64,000 nt of DNA from Alcaligenaceae bacterium. Lineage in GTDB: Bacteria; Pseudomonadota; Gammaproteobacteria; Burkholderiales; Burkholderiaceae_B. Positions 8,224 to 17,568 of the stretch are shown in pieces. Under the pieces are notes generated by a model. The model ran no database searches and was not told where the DNA came from. It saw only the letters and a list, made by a program, of their open reading frames with translations. Numbering within the stretch: the first letter of the stretch is position 1; each line of letters begins with the position of its first letter. The stretch is from NCBI GenBank assembly GCA_013416395.1, contig JACCEP010000003.1, positions 496,001 through 560,000 on the forward strand, given 5' to 3'. A program made the translations under genes and the position numbers.

Positions 8224-9117
8224 TCAACGCCTCTTTTTGTTGCCGCGCAGGCGCTGCTTTATTAGCGGTATGACCAGCGCAATCGTGACGAGCACGGCTG
8301 TAACGAGATTAAGGTCTTGTGCCTTCAGACCGATAAAGTCAGCATTAAGCGCCAGGGCAATGAAAAAGCGGTACAGCACGGCGCCCAAAATAACCGCCAG
8401 CGTGGCATATGCCATGCGCCGCGACGGCAATATGCTTTCACCAACAATCACCGCAGCCAGACCAATAACAATCGTGCCTATGCCCATGGAGATATCGGCC
8501 CCGCCCTGCGATTGTGCAAACAATGCACCTGCCAGCGCACAGAGCGCATTTGATATACCCATGCCAGCCAGAATACGCCCACCCGTCGCGACGCCCTGCG
8601 AGCGCGCCATGCGTGGATTGGAACCCGTAGCGCGCATAGCCAGGCCGGTTTCGGTTGAAAAATACCAGTCAAGCCCGAATTTGATCACTATCACCAAAAT
8701 TAGCAGCATTATGGGTCGTGCCACATAGTCGACCACGCCATCAGGCTGCAATACCGAAAAAACCGTGGGTTCCATGATTAGCGGCACATTGGGTGCGCCC
8801 ATGACACGCAGATTAATGGAATACAGGGCAATCATCATAAGAATGCTGGCCAGCAAATCCATAATCTTTAGCTTTACATTGAGCCATCCCGTAATCATGC
8901 CTGCCAAGGCGCCTGCAAATGTAGCCAGTAGGGTAGACGAGAAAGGGTCCATACCCGCATGAATTAGCGTCGCGGCCGCCGCTCCCCCCAAAGGGAAGCT
9001 CCCGTCAACGGTAAGATCGGGAAACCGCAATATCCGGAAGGATATCAGTACGCCCAGCGCGACCAGCCCGAAGATCAGCCCGATTTCGAGTGCGCCCCAT
9101 AAAGAGTAAATAGACAT
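8224..9117 (-). CDS. ABC transporter permease, TrpXYZ-type importer
   Basis: A 297-residue inner-membrane permease with about eight hydrophobic helices. The N-terminal segment GLVALGVLISFRILRFPDLT followed by VDGSFPLGGAAAA is characteristic of this permease family, which is related to branched-chain amino acid permeases. The start at 9117 (MSIYSLWGALEIG) is preferred over an ATG at 9168 because it begins in line with family members; neither start has a strong ribosome-binding site. It lies between the binding-protein gene and the ATPase gene and is 1 bp from the latter, so the three are co-transcribed. Confidence 0.87.
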   Translation of the reverse strand: MSIYSLWGALEIGLIFGLVALGVLISFRILRFPDLTVDGSFPLGGAAAATLIHAGMDPFSSTLLATFAGALAGMITGWLNVKLKIMDLLASILMMIALYSINLRVMGAPNVPLIMEPTVFSVLQPDGVVDYVARPIMLLILVIVIKFGLDWYFSTETGLAMRATGSNPRMARSQGVATGGRILAGMGISNALCALAGALFAQSQGGADISMGIGTIVIGLAAVIVGESILPSRRMAYATLAVILGAVLYRFFIALALNADFIGLKAQDLNLVTAVLVTIALVIPLIKQRLRGNKKRR

Positions 9118-9214
9118 TGATGCAGCTCGTGCAAGAGAAAAAAGAAACAGGCAGGCCGCCTTGTGCAACCCACCTGTTTTGTGCCGCCAATAAGTTTAAA
9201 CCAACTCGTCGCGT

Positions 9215-10183
9215 TTACTGGACAACTTCAGTCGCTGACTTGATGAACGCTTCGGTCAGCGTCACGCCCTGAGCCTTGGCAGCGGCCGGATTAACGTACA
9301 GCTCAAGCTTGCTACTGGTTTCGGACGGGATGTCGCCAGGCTTTTCACCCTTGAGAATGCGTACCACCATTTTGCCAGTTTGCATGCCCAGGTCACGATA
9401 GTTGACACCCAGTGCAGCGATGGCGCCGCGCTTGACGCTATCTGTGTCAGAGGCAATAAGTGGCAGCTTGGTGTCATTACCCACTTTGACCAGCGCTTCG
9501 TATGCTGACACCACGTTGTTGTCGGTGTTGGTGTAAATGACATCGACCTTGCCCACCAGGCTGCGTGCGGCGGCACCAACGTCTACCGTGCGAGCGGCGG
9601 TCGCTTCAACCAGCGTCATGCCTGCTTGAGGCAGCAGCTCGCGCAGGCGTTTGACCACAACGACGGAGTTGGCTTCACCCGGGTTGTAGACCATACCTAC
9701 TCGCTTGGCCTCTGGCACCACCTTCTTGATCAGCTCGATCTGCTTTTCAAGCACAAGTGCGTCGGAGACACCGGTAACATTGGTGCCCGAGGCGTCCATG
9801 GTGCTTACCAGTTGGGCCGCGATGGGGTCAGTAACCGCTGAGTACACCACAGGTATGGTTTTGGTAGCCGCCACGACGGCTTGCGCCGAAGGCGTGGCGA
9901 TGGCCACGATTACATCGGGGTTGTCGCCAACATATTTGCGCGCAATCTGCGCCGCAATGGCTGTATTGCCCTGAGCTGTCTGAAACTGCCACTTTAAGCC
10001 CTTGGCGTCGGTATAGCCTGCGTCAGTGAGCGCCTGTCTAACGCCGTCTTTGACGGCATCCAGTGCGGGGTGCTCAACAATGGACGTTACCGCAACCGAC
10101 TGCGCGATCGCAGGAGCTTGCGCCATTGCGCCCATTAAAGCTGCGGCACCCAGGATCAGCCTGGCCGAACTGCTCAACCTCAT
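9215..10183 (-). CDS. ABC transporter substrate-binding protein (ABC_sub_bind family)
   Basis: A 322-residue periplasmic binding protein. It has a classic signal peptide (MRLSSSARLILGAAALMGAM, cleavage after AIAQ) and the family pattern VTSIVEHPALDAVKDGVRQAL, then IPVVYSAVTDPIAA and GVSDALVLEKQIELIKKV. The start at 10183 is preferred over 10270 because AAGGAG lies 6 nt upstream and the signal peptide begins there. It is the first gene of the importer operon. Homologues bind tryptophan or related aromatic amino acids; the ligand here is inferred only at that level. Confidence 0.88.
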   Translation of the reverse strand: MRLSSSARLILGAAALMGAMAQAPAIAQSVAVTSIVEHPALDAVKDGVRQALTDAGYTDAKGLKWQFQTAQGNTAIAAQIARKYVGDNPDVIVAIATPSAQAVVAATKTIPVVYSAVTDPIAAQLVSTMDASGTNVTGVSDALVLEKQIELIKKVVPEAKRVGMVYNPGEANSVVVVKRLRELLPQAGMTLVEATAARTVDVGAAARSLVGKVDVIYTNTDNNVVSAYEALVKVGNDTKLPLIASDTDSVKRGAIAALGVNYRDLGMQTGKMVVRILKGEKPGDIPSETSSKLELYVNPAAAKAQGVTLTEAFIKSATEVVQ

Positions 10184-10311
10184 GTAGAACTCCTTGTAAA
10201 TAACTGCGCAGCGCATCGCGCGCGCGGTGGGTGGGCGTAGCTTACCCTTTTGATCGTTTTTTTTCCGCAAGGGATATCCCTGCCACTATCGCAAAATCGA
10301 TTGAATACGCA

Positions 10312-11103
10312 CTATATAGCCATAGATAAACTTGAACCTTGCTGCGCCAGCAACGCCCTGGCCCAGCGTCGGGCCGGCAAGCCGTACGTGGCCTCCACCT
10401 GCTCTGCCCGCTGCAAGAACCGCCCCACTGACACGTCAAGCAGCGGCCCCTTGAAGGCCAGCACGACCCGATTGCCGGCATCAACTTCGGGCAACTCCAG
10501 CACACGCCCGTCGAAAGCGCTGCGGATATTGTCCAGATTGCGCGGGAAGCTGGCGTGATCGCCAAAAAGATTGACCGTCATGATGCCGGTCTCGGCCAAC
10601 GCATTGCGACAACCTTGATAAAACTCGAGGGAGTCGCGCACGGGGCCCTGAGCCCCAGCATCGTAGAGATCAACCATGAGCGCCATAAAACGGCCCACAT
10701 TGCTGCCATCTTCGACCCAAATGCCTGCGTCACAATGCTCGATCGTAGAGCGTGATGCGCCCGGCAGCCGAAAATACATCCTACAGGCTGCGGTGACGGC
10801 CGGGTTCCATTCGACGGTATGTACCGAGGCCGGCGTGTGCTTAAGGGTATAACGCAACAATGAGCCCGCCCCTAAACCCAGAATACCGACCTCATCGTGC
10901 CGACCGGGCTCCAGAAACAGCAACCAGCCCATCATTTGCTGCGTATAGGCCAATACCAGATCGGCCGGCCGGGCGGTACGCATGGCGCCCTGTACCCAAC
11001 GTGTGCCGAAATGCAAATAGCGGATGCCGTCCTCTTCAGAAAGGGTGGGCTCATCATCCACATGATGAGCCACAGCCTCAGACACGTTCGAAGATGGCGG
11101 CAA
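10312..11103 (-). CDS. Spermidine synthase-like methyltransferase-fold protein
   Basis: A 263-residue protein with the Rossmann fold of the spermine/spermidine synthase family. The SAM-type glycine motif is ILGLGAGSLLRY (about residues 73-84), followed by HTVEWNPAVTAACRMYF and the acidic loop ALMVDLYDAGAQGP, where polyamine synthases carry catalytic Asp residues. It is shorter and more divergent than SpeE and lacks its N-terminal beta-sheet domain, so real aminopropyl transfer is uncertain. Its start lies 26 bp inside the 3' end of the thiolase gene, so the two are probably coupled. Many such stand-alone paralogues have no known function. Confidence 0.75.
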   Translation of the reverse strand: MPPSSNVSEAVAHHVDDEPTLSEEDGIRYLHFGTRWVQGAMRTARPADLVLAYTQQMMGWLLFLEPGRHDEVGILGLGAGSLLRYTLKHTPASVHTVEWNPAVTAACRMYFRLPGASRSTIEHCDAGIWVEDGSNVGRFMALMVDLYDAGAQGPVRDSLEFYQGCRNALAETGIMTVNLFGDHASFPRNLDNIRSAFDGRVLELPEVDAGNRVVLAFKGPLLDVSVGRFLQRAEQVEATYGLPARRWARALLAQQGSSLSMAI

Positions 11104-12259
11104 TACCTTGCCCGCCGCCTATGCACATGGTTACCAGCGCGTAGCGCCCGCCGATGCGTTCAAGCTCATGCAGCGCCTTGACCGTGATGATGGCGCCCGT
11201 TGCGCCGATGGGGTGGCCAAGACTAATACCACTACCATTAGGGTTAACTTTGGCCGGATCAAAACCCAGCTCTTTGCTTACGGCGCAGGCCTGAGCCGCA
11301 AAAGCCTCATTGGCTTCAATGACATCAATCTGGCTAATGTCTAGCCCCGCCTTTTTAAGTGCGATACGTGTGGCAGGCACCGGGCCAATACCCATGTATT
11401 TGGGATCGACCCCAGCGTGCCCGTACGAAACCAGACGCGCCATGGGCTTGATGCCACGGGCCTCTGCAGCGCTGGCGGTCATGAGCAGTACGGCACCGGC
11501 ACCATCATTTAGCCCTGACGCATTACCGGCGGTGACCGTGCCGCCCTCTTTCTTGAATACAGGTCGAAGCGCTTGGAATGTTTCGGCAGTAGCGCCCATG
11601 CGCACGTGTTCGTCAGTATCGAATACGACATCGCCCTTGCGCGTCTTGCGCACTACGGGGACAATCTGCGCCGAAAAATGGCCTTGGGAAATGGCAGCTT
11701 CAGCACGCTGATGCGACGTTAGCGCCAGTGCATCCTGGTCTTCGCGACTAATGCCGTATTTTTCAGCCACATTTTCGGCGGTAACACCCATGTGCATTTT
11801 ATCGAAGGGGTCTGAAAGCGCCCCTGTCATCATGTCGAGCATGACACTGTCGCCCATGCGCGCACCCCAGCGCTGGCCCAGCGCAACATAAGGCGCCCTG
11901 CTCATGCTTTCAGCGCCCGCGCCGATGGCGACTTCAGCGTCGCCTAGCTTAAGCGCCTGCGCTGCCGAAATAATGGCTTGCAGGCCCGACCCACAAAGCC
12001 GGTTAACGTTGAAAGCGGGGGTTTCATGGCTAATGCCCGCATTAATGGAAGCAACCCTCGACAAATACATGTCGCGCGGTTCTGTGTTGATGACATGCCC
12101 AAAAACAACGTGGCCGACGTCGGCGGCCTGTACATTGCTGCGCTCCAGTACGGCTTTGACAACGGTTGAGCCCAGATCGCACGGCGCCACTTCTTTGAGC
12201 GCGCCTCCGAAATCACCAATGGCGGTGCGGCAGGCACCAACAACAACTACGTCTTCCAT
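11078..12259 (-). CDS. Acetyl-CoA C-acyltransferase (thiolase)
   Basis: A 393-residue thiolase that condenses two acyl-CoA units or cleaves beta-ketoacyl-CoA. The nucleophilic Cys89 is in NRLCGSGLQAI, the catalytic His is in GHPIGATGA, and the second Cys is in MCIGGGQGIA. The length fits biosynthetic or degradative thiolases such as PhaA, AtoB or PcaF. The start at 12259 (MEDVVVVGACRTAIGDFGG) has AGGAG about 9 nt upstream; the longer frame to 12481 has no support. No polyhydroxyalkanoate or beta-oxidation partner is adjacent, so the pathway cannot be fixed. It overlaps the next gene by 26 bp. Confidence 0.92.
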   Translation of the reverse strand: MEDVVVVGACRTAIGDFGGALKEVAPCDLGSTVVKAVLERSNVQAADVGHVVFGHVINTEPRDMYLSRVASINAGISHETPAFNVNRLCGSGLQAIISAAQALKLGDAEVAIGAGAESMSRAPYVALGQRWGARMGDSVMLDMMTGALSDPFDKMHMGVTAENVAEKYGISREDQDALALTSHQRAEAAISQGHFSAQIVPVVRKTRKGDVVFDTDEHVRMGATAETFQALRPVFKKEGGTVTAGNASGLNDGAGAVLLMTASAAEARGIKPMARLVSYGHAGVDPKYMGIGPVPATRIALKKAGLDISQIDVIEANEAFAAQACAVSKELGFDPAKVNPNGSGISLGHPIGATGAIITVKALHELERIGGRYALVTMCIGGGQGIAAIFERV

Positions 12260-12312
12260 CCCAGTCTCCTGAATATTCAGCCGTGGCAAAGAGGCAATAG
12301 TAACGTCAAAAT

Positions 12313-12345
12313 AAAAAAAATGCGGCAGTGCAATACACTGCCGCA
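12313..12345 (-). terminator. Intrinsic terminator of the small Lys-rich gene
   Basis: Read on the minus strand this is a 10-bp perfect stem (TGCGGCAGTG/CACTGCCGCA) with a 5-nt loop, followed at once by eight T. It is a textbook Rho-independent terminator for the gene ending at 12375. Confidence 0.92.
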
Positions 12346-12374
12346 TACATCTAATAGCCAGAAACCGAGACGGC

Positions 12375-12515
12375 CTAGTCTTGGGATTCTTTTGCTGGCT
12401 TGGCCTTCTTGCTGTCATCGGAGCCGTCTGTGTTGCTATCACGCTGGTCTGGAGCGACCCATTTGAGGGGCTCGATAACAAAAGGCTGCTTCTTGGCCGT
12501 CTTCTTTGTTGCCAT
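12375..12515 (-). CDS. Small Lys-rich hypothetical protein, 46 residues
   Basis: A very small protein starting MATKKTAKKQPFVIEPLKW and ending in a run of Asp, Ser and Lys. It has a basic head, one short hydrophobic core motif (PFVIEPLKWVAP) and a charged tail, with no signal peptide. The start at 12515 is supported by AGGAG about 8 nt upstream, while the longer frame to 12614 is not. It has its own strong terminator, which supports expression as an independent unit. I do not recognise the family. A nucleic-acid-associated role would fit the composition, but that is a guess. Confidence 0.7.
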   Translation of the reverse strand: MATKKTAKKQPFVIEPLKWVAPDQRDSNTDGSDDSKKAKPAKESQD

Positions 12516-13117
12516 GTGATGATCTCCTAAAGGCACGACAAAGGGCGCCCCGTGCGCCCTTGACACCTTATAGGGTAACACACAATATGAAAAAAAACCA
12601 ATTACTACAAACACTTACGCAAACAAAGAGCTACTCGCCGGGGTAAAGCACTTTATTTTAGACCTAAAAGACAGGGCATTTCTGGCCTGCTTCGCGCCAT
12701 ACCCGTTTTCTTCGATATACCCGTTTTCTTCGATATACCCGTTTTCTTCGATATACCCGTTTTCTTCGATATACCCGTTTTCTTCGATATACCCGTTTTC
12801 TTCGATATACCCGTTTTCTTCGATATACCCGTTTTCTTCGCTATATCCGTTTCTTCGCTATATCTTCTACATAGATCCGTCGCTCTACTGCTCTCATGGC
12901 TATGTTTCCTTTGTCACCATGCTCACTTCGTCGTTATGCTTGCCTCGTCGCTATACCCGCCCTCCGTTATGCCCGCGCCATCGTTCAACCTTATCCCGTC
13001 TACGCAGGGCCCACTGCCACCACTACGGCCGGTGGCCAGACAGGCCACCTGTACAATGACTTTATCTCGTGTACGCCGTGTGTACGCCCCTCGAACCTGC
13101 AAAATAAAATGGATCAC
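12516..13117. other. 602-bp intergenic region holding an 18-bp array
   Basis: This lies between two divergent genes. Nearest the small gene is A/T-rich sequence that probably holds its promoter. From 12702 it carries the 18-bp tandem array, which fades into related T/C-rich sequence to about 12965. The open frame that reaches back from xth to 12896 covers only the decaying array and has no supported start. Confidence 0.6.
12702..12862. repeat. 18-bp tandem array, seven perfect units plus two variants
   Basis: The unit CCCGTTTTCTTCGATATA is repeated without change seven times (12702-12827). An eighth copy has one base changed (GCTATA), and a ninth has a base change and a 1-bp deletion. There are no spacers, so it is not a CRISPR array. 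It is the best-preserved repeat in the window and likely varies in copy number. Confidence 0.97.
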
Positions 13118-13909
13118 ATGAAACTTGCAACGTGGAACGTAAACTCACTCAGGGTGCGCCTGCCTCAGGTGCTAGACTGGCTACAGGCCAACCCAGTGCA
13201 TGCCCTCTGCCTGCAAGAACTTAAGCTTGCCGACGACAAATTCCCACTCGAGGCCTTTACCGAAATCGGCTATCAGGCACAATGGGCAGGCCAAAAAACC
13301 TATAACGGCGTGGCGATTATTGGCCCGGCCGAAAGCACAAATGTCCAGCGCAACATCCCCGGGTTTGATGACCCGCAACAGCGTATCGTGGCCGTCACCG
13401 TAGAAAGCCCGATCGGTGACATTCGCGTCATCAGTGCTTACTGCCCCAACGGCCAAAGCGTGGGCAGCGACAAATACGAATACAAGCTTGCCTGGTACGC
13501 CGCCTTGCAAAACTGGCTGGCCGATGAACTCAAAGAAAACCCCAGGCTGGCCATTCTTGGCGACTACAACGTTGCCCCCACCGACGAAGACGTCCATGAT
13601 CCGGCTAAATGGGAAGGCGACATACTGGTTTCGCCCGCCGAACGGGAGGCGCTCTCATCGCTGCTTGGGCTTGGCCTCACAGATGCCTTCCGCATGTTTC
13701 CTCAAGAAGAGAAATCATTTACCTGGTGGGACTATCGCCGCTTTGCGTATCGTCGCAATGCAGGCCTGCGCATTGATCATATATTGCTCTCCGACGCGCT
13801 CGTTCCTTACTGCACCAGCTGCGTCATCGACAAGCAGCCACGCGGCAACGAGCAACCTTCTGATCACACACCCGTCGTGGCCACGCTCGACTTCACCCAA
13901 AAAATTTGA
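13118..13909 (+). CDS. xth: Exodeoxyribonuclease III
   Basis: A 263-residue AP endonuclease and 3'-5' exonuclease acting in base-excision repair. Motifs of the EEP fold are all present: KLATWNVNSLRVR at the start, the metal-binding Glu in LCLQELK, ISAYCPNGQ, LGDYNVAPTDEDVHDP, GLRIDHILLSD and the C-terminal catalytic SDHTPV. The start is set at 13118 (MKLATWNVNS), which matches the family start. An in-frame ATG nine bases earlier is possible; no clear ribosome-binding site precedes either. The gene stands alone downstream of the 18-bp repeat array. Confidence 0.93.
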   Translation: MKLATWNVNSLRVRLPQVLDWLQANPVHALCLQELKLADDKFPLEAFTEIGYQAQWAGQKTYNGVAIIGPAESTNVQRNIPGFDDPQQRIVAVTVESPIGDIRVISAYCPNGQSVGSDKYEYKLAWYAALQNWLADELKENPRLAILGDYNVAPTDEDVHDPAKWEGDILVSPAEREALSSLLGLGLTDAFRMFPQEEKSFTWWDYRRFAYRRNAGLRIDHILLSDALVPYCTSCVIDKQPRGNEQPSDHTPVVATLDFTQKI

Positions 13910-14031
13910 TGTCCTGCGAAGTTAACCGTTCTCTCTTATCATTATGTCCACAAGATTACGCCCTCTCCAAAGGCCGGCCTGCTCACGCTAACTGGTAAAA
14001 TCTGCGCTTTAATCTGTTATTTTTTCTGATC

Positions 14032-14667
14032 ATGTCATCTGACTCCGGTAATATCTTCCTCGTAGTTGCCCCCAGCGGCGCTGGCAAATCCAGCCTCGTC
14101 AACGGGCTGCTGCAGCAAGACCCCTCAATCGTCCTGTCAATTTCGTGCACCACGCGCGAGCCCAGGCCTGGCGAAGAGGCCAATAAGCACTATCGGTTCG
14201 TCACCCATGAACAGTTTGAGGTACTTCGCGAAAACAACGCGCTGCTCGAATGGGCCGAAGTGCACGGCAACTTTTACGGCACGCCACGTGACCGCATTGA
14301 TGAAGCCTTAAAAAACGGCCAGGATGTAGTGCTCGAAATCGACTGGCAAGGAGCACGTCAGGTGCGCGAACGCTTTCCTCAGGCCATCGGCATTTTTATT
14401 TTGCCTCCCTCCATTGAGGCGCTCGAAGCCAGGCTCACCAAGCGTGGGCAAGACGCACCCAATGTCATTGCGCGGCGGTTGCTTGCAGCGGGCAGTGAAA
14501 TCGCCCATGCTCCAGAGTGTCAATATGTTATTATTAATCAAGAATTTAGCACCGCATTAAAGCAGATGGTGGCTGTTGTCACCGCAACGCGATTGCGCTA
14601 TGCAACGCAAGCTGCCCGTCATGCAGATCTTTTCTCCCAATTGGGCATCAGCAAAACCACCGCCTGA
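14032..14667 (+). CDS. gmk: Guanylate kinase
   Basis: Phosphorylates GMP to GDP with ATP, an essential step in guanine nucleotide supply. The P-loop APSGAGKSS is at residues 13-21, followed by the GMP-binding region [11 protein letters not shown], the segment [16 protein letters not shown], and the Walker B-like [14 protein letters not shown]. Length (211 residues) fits the family. It is the first gene of gmk-rpoZ-spoT, the conserved arrangement that places ppGpp control next to guanine nucleotide synthesis. The intergenic gap to rpoZ is 34 bp, so they are probably co-transcribed. Confidence 0.97.
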   Translation: MSSDSGNIFLVVAPSGAGKSSLVNGLLQQDPSIVLSISCTTREPRPGEEANKHYRFVTHEQFEVLRENNALLEWAEVHGNFYGTPRDRIDEALKNGQDVVLEIDWQGARQVRERFPQAIGIFILPPSIEALEARLTKRGQDAPNVIARRLLAAGSEIAHAPECQYVIINQEFSTALKQMVAVVTATRLRYATQAARHADLFSQLGISKTTA

Positions 14668-14701
14668 AGCCCTTCCGTTAGCAACTCATACAAGGTAAAA
14701 C

Positions 14702-14905
14702 ATGGCGCGCATTACCGTCGAAGACTGTCTTGATCGAATCCCCAACCGCTTCAACCTCACCCTGGTTGCCGCATACCGGGCACGTGAGCTGGCGCAAGGC
14801 CACGAGCCCCGCCTTGATACCAAAGACAAACCCACCGTCACCGCTTTGCGTGAAATCGCTGCAGGCGTGACCGGCCTCGAAATGCTGCGCAAGGTTCCGA
14901 CCTAA
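14702..14905 (+). CDS. rpoZ: RNA polymerase omega subunit
   Basis: A 67-residue omega subunit that helps assemble RNA polymerase and forms part of a ppGpp binding site. The start [20 protein letters not shown] and the segment [13 protein letters not shown] are characteristic. It lies between gmk and spoT, 18 bp before the latter, as in most proteobacteria. Confidence 0.97.
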   Translation: MARITVEDCLDRIPNRFNLTLVAAYRARELAQGHEPRLDTKDKPTVTALREIAAGVTGLEMLRKVPT

Positions 14906-14923
14906 TTCAGCAGGGGGGCGGCC

Positions 14924-17218
14924 ATGGCATTTTCTGCACTACGAGGCGCATCGTCAGGCCTGATCGCTGCCCTGAAAAAAGGCCCGCGCCTGCGCCGCCG
15001 CAAGGCTGGCCGCAACCCGCAGCATGGTGCCTCTGCCCAGGGTGCTGCTGACGAGTCAGGCAGCACCAAGGCCAACACCATCGCCTCACTGGCACCGCTT
15101 ACCGAAATTATTAGCGAGTACCTCGCGCCCAAAGAGATCGAAAGGGTTAAAGAAGCCTATCGCTTTTCAGACCAAGCTCATCTGGGCCAGTTCAGGGCAA
15201 GTGGCGAACCGTACATTTCGCACCCCATCGCGGTTACCGAAATATGCGCCGGCTGGAAGCTGGATGCCGACTCGCTCATGGCCGCTCTGCTGCATGACGT
15301 CATCGAAGATCAAAACGTCAGCAAGCAAGAGCTCGCCGAAAAATTCGGCCCCGACGTCGCCGAGATCGTCGATGGCGTGTCCAAGCTTGATCGCCTCGAA
15401 TTTGCCACCAAGGCCGAGCAGCAGGCCGAAAGCTTTCGCAAAATGCTTCTGGCCATGGCGCGCGACGTACGCGTCATTCTCATAAAGCTGGCTGACCGTT
15501 TGCACAATATGCGCACCCTGGGCGCAGTAAGCATAGAAAAACGGCGACGTGTAGCGCGCGAAACTCTCGACATCTACACGCCTATTGCGCACCGACTGGG
15601 GCTCAACGCCCTGTTTCGCGAGCTACAAGACCTTTGCTTTCAGGCCATACACCCCAACCGCTACGATGTTCTACATAAAGCGCTGTTGGCGGCACGTGGC
15701 AACCGCCGTGAGGTACTAGGCAGAATTTCCGATGCGGTACGCGTAGCGCTGCCGGCCGCCGGTATTGAAGCCGACGTCAGCGGTCGCGAAAAATCCTTGT
15801 TTAGCATCTACACCAAGATGCAAGAACAAAAAAAGTCATTTTCCGATGTACTTGATATCTATGGGTTTCGGGTTATCGTGCACACGCTGCCCGAATGCTA
15901 CCTGGCTCTTGGCACCCTGCACCAACTTTACCGGCCCGTTCCCGGTAAATTCAAAGACTACATCGCCATCCCAAAAATTAATGGCTACCAGTCGTTGCAC
16001 ACCACGGTTGTAGGGCCTTACGGTACACCCGTCGAATTTCAGTTTCGTACGCACGACATGGACCACGTCGCTGAAGAAGGCGTTGCCTCGCACTGGCTAT
16101 ACAAAGAAGAAGACGTGTCGCTCAACGATCTGCAAAAGCGCACGCACCAGTGGCTGCAATCATTGCTCGACATCCAGAGCCAAACCGGCGACTCAGGTGA
16201 ATTTCTTGAACACGTCAAGGTTGATCTATTCCCCGACGCCGTTTATGTGTTTACGCCACAGGGCAAAATATTGTCGCTGCCACGTGGTGCCACACCCGTC
16301 GATTTCGCTTACGCGATTCACACCGATATTGGCAACCAGGCCGTCGCGTCCAAGATCAACGGCGAATTCGCGCCCCTGCGCACCGAACTCAAAAGTGGCG
16401 ATGCTATAGAAATCGTCACGTCGCCGGCATCGCGACCCAGTGCGCAATGGCTTAACTATGTACGCACTGGCCGTGCCCGCTCTGAAATCCGCCATTATTT
16501 ACGCACAGTCAAGTATGAAGAGTCTGTCGCCTTCGGCCAGCGCTTGCTAAACCAGGCGTTTGATCAGTTGCATCTGCCCCACCCTGCCAGCGATGATCCC
16601 GAATGGGAAAAACTGGCCAAAGGCTCAGGTGCCATCTCACGAGAAGAGATCCTGGCTGACATTGGCCTGGGCAAAAGGCTTGCCGCCGTTGTTGCGCGCC
16701 GATTCGCTCCTGAAAACCCCATTTTGGCCACCACGGCAGCGGCAGTCGATGAGTTTAGCTCTTCAACCAGCAGCCCTATTGTCATCCACGGCAACGAGGG
16801 CCAGGCAGTGCAGTTGGCCCCCTGCTGCGGCCCGCTGCCAGGTGATGCCATTATCGGCGGTATACGGCTGGGTCACGGCTTGGTCGTGCACATGGAAGAA
16901 TGTTCGGTAGCGCAACGTCAGCGGGCCAAAGAACCCGAGCGCTGGATCCCCGTCATTTGGGACATCAACACCGCGCGCCACCTGTCCACACGGCTTGATG
17001 TAACCACCATCAACGAACGCGGTGTGCTGGGCCGCCTGGCCGCTGAAATTACCGAGGCTGACTCCAACATCATGCACCTGACCATGCAAGATGATGCGGG
17101 CGCAACAACATTGCTGCACTTGACCATACAAGTAGACAGCCGCAAACATCTGGCTCAGGTGATTCGTGCCATGCGCCATGTACCGCAGGTACAAAAGATT
17201 GTTCGGTTAAAAGGCTAA
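14924..17218 (+). CDS. spoT: Bifunctional (p)ppGpp synthetase/hydrolase
   Basis: A 764-residue long RSH enzyme that makes and degrades the alarmone (p)ppGpp. It carries an N-terminal HD hydrolase domain (His100, His124-Asp125 in LLHDVIED), a synthetase domain with YGFRVIVHTLPECY and KDYIAIPKINGYQSLHTTV, a TGS domain (YVFTPQGKILSLPRGATPVD), and a C-terminal ACT domain (NERGVLGRLAAEITEADSNI). Both active sites look intact, so it is bifunctional. A basic N-terminal extension of about 50 residues (KKGPRLRRRKAGR) precedes the HD domain. Its stop codon overlaps that of the convergent azlD gene. Confidence 0.96.
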   Translation: MAFSALRGASSGLIAALKKGPRLRRRKAGRNPQHGASAQGAADESGSTKANTIASLAPLTEIISEYLAPKEIERVKEAYRFSDQAHLGQFRASGEPYISHPIAVTEICAGWKLDADSLMAALLHDVIEDQNVSKQELAEKFGPDVAEIVDGVSKLDRLEFATKAEQQAESFRKMLLAMARDVRVILIKLADRLHNMRTLGAVSIEKRRRVARETLDIYTPIAHRLGLNALFRELQDLCFQAIHPNRYDVLHKALLAARGNRREVLGRISDAVRVALPAAGIEADVSGREKSLFSIYTKMQEQKKSFSDVLDIYGFRVIVHTLPECYLALGTLHQLYRPVPGKFKDYIAIPKINGYQSLHTTVVGPYGTPVEFQFRTHDMDHVAEEGVASHWLYKEEDVSLNDLQKRTHQWLQSLLDIQSQTGDSGEFLEHVKVDLFPDAVYVFTPQGKILSLPRGATPVDFAYAIHTDIGNQAVASKINGEFAPLRTELKSGDAIEIVTSPASRPSAQWLNYVRTGRARSEIRHYLRTVKYEESVAFGQRLLNQAFDQLHLPHPASDDPEWEKLAKGSGAISREEILADIGLGKRLAAVVARRFAPENPILATTAAAVDEFSSSTSSPIVIHGNEGQAVQLAPCCGPLPGDAIIGGIRLGHGLVVHMEECSVAQRQRAKEPERWIPVIWDINTARHLSTRLDVTTINERGVLGRLAAEITEADSNIMHLTMQDDAGATTLLHLTIQVDSRKHLAQVIRAMRHVPQVQKIVRLKG

Positions 17219-17568
17219 AGAATTTTCGCCAAAGCCCACACCGTTGCACCGTAGGCCAGCACACCAGCAAGTGTGCCCCAGGCAATGGTCTTTAGCCACG
17301 CCTTGCCGGCCACCACGCCAAGCACCCCAGCCACCACGGGCACCACGGTAGCAACAACGTCTTCACGCACATTAACCAGATCCCAGAACGAAACCACCAG
17401 CAACGCCACAATGGCGGCTGGGCCAATGGCATCGAGAGCGCGACGCAGGCGGCCATGGCGCGCAGTGTTCATACTGCCACGATCCTGCCATATCATGGGA
17501 ATAAGGCGGATCAAGAACGTGCCTACACCGCTGAACAGCACGACCCACAGCAAGGTTGACGTATTCAT
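17215..17568 (-). CDS. azlD: AzlD family branched-chain amino acid export subunit
   Basis: A 117-residue membrane protein with four predicted helices, the small partner of AzlC in branched-chain amino acid export. The segments LFSGVGTFLIRLIPM and RALDAIGPAAIVALLVVSF are typical of AzlD. The start at 17568 overlaps the azlC stop by 4 bp, which indicates coupling; the longer upstream frame is a shadow of azlC. Its stop codon (TAG) shares bases with the spoT stop on the other strand, so no terminator lies between them. Confidence 0.88.
   Translation of the reverse strand: MNTSTLLWVVLFSGVGTFLIRLIPMIWQDRGSMNTARHGRLRRALDAIGPAAIVALLVVSFWDLVNVREDVVATVVPVVAGVLGVVAGKAWLKTIAWGTLAGVLAYGATVWALAKIL

Noticed and set aside
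12702-12862. CRISPR-like array
   Set aside because: The 18-bp units abut with no spacers between them and no cas genes are present; it is a plain tandem repeat.
12896-13117. N-terminal extension of exonuclease III
   Set aside because: The extra 74 codons are translated from the decaying repeat array; the family start is at 13118.
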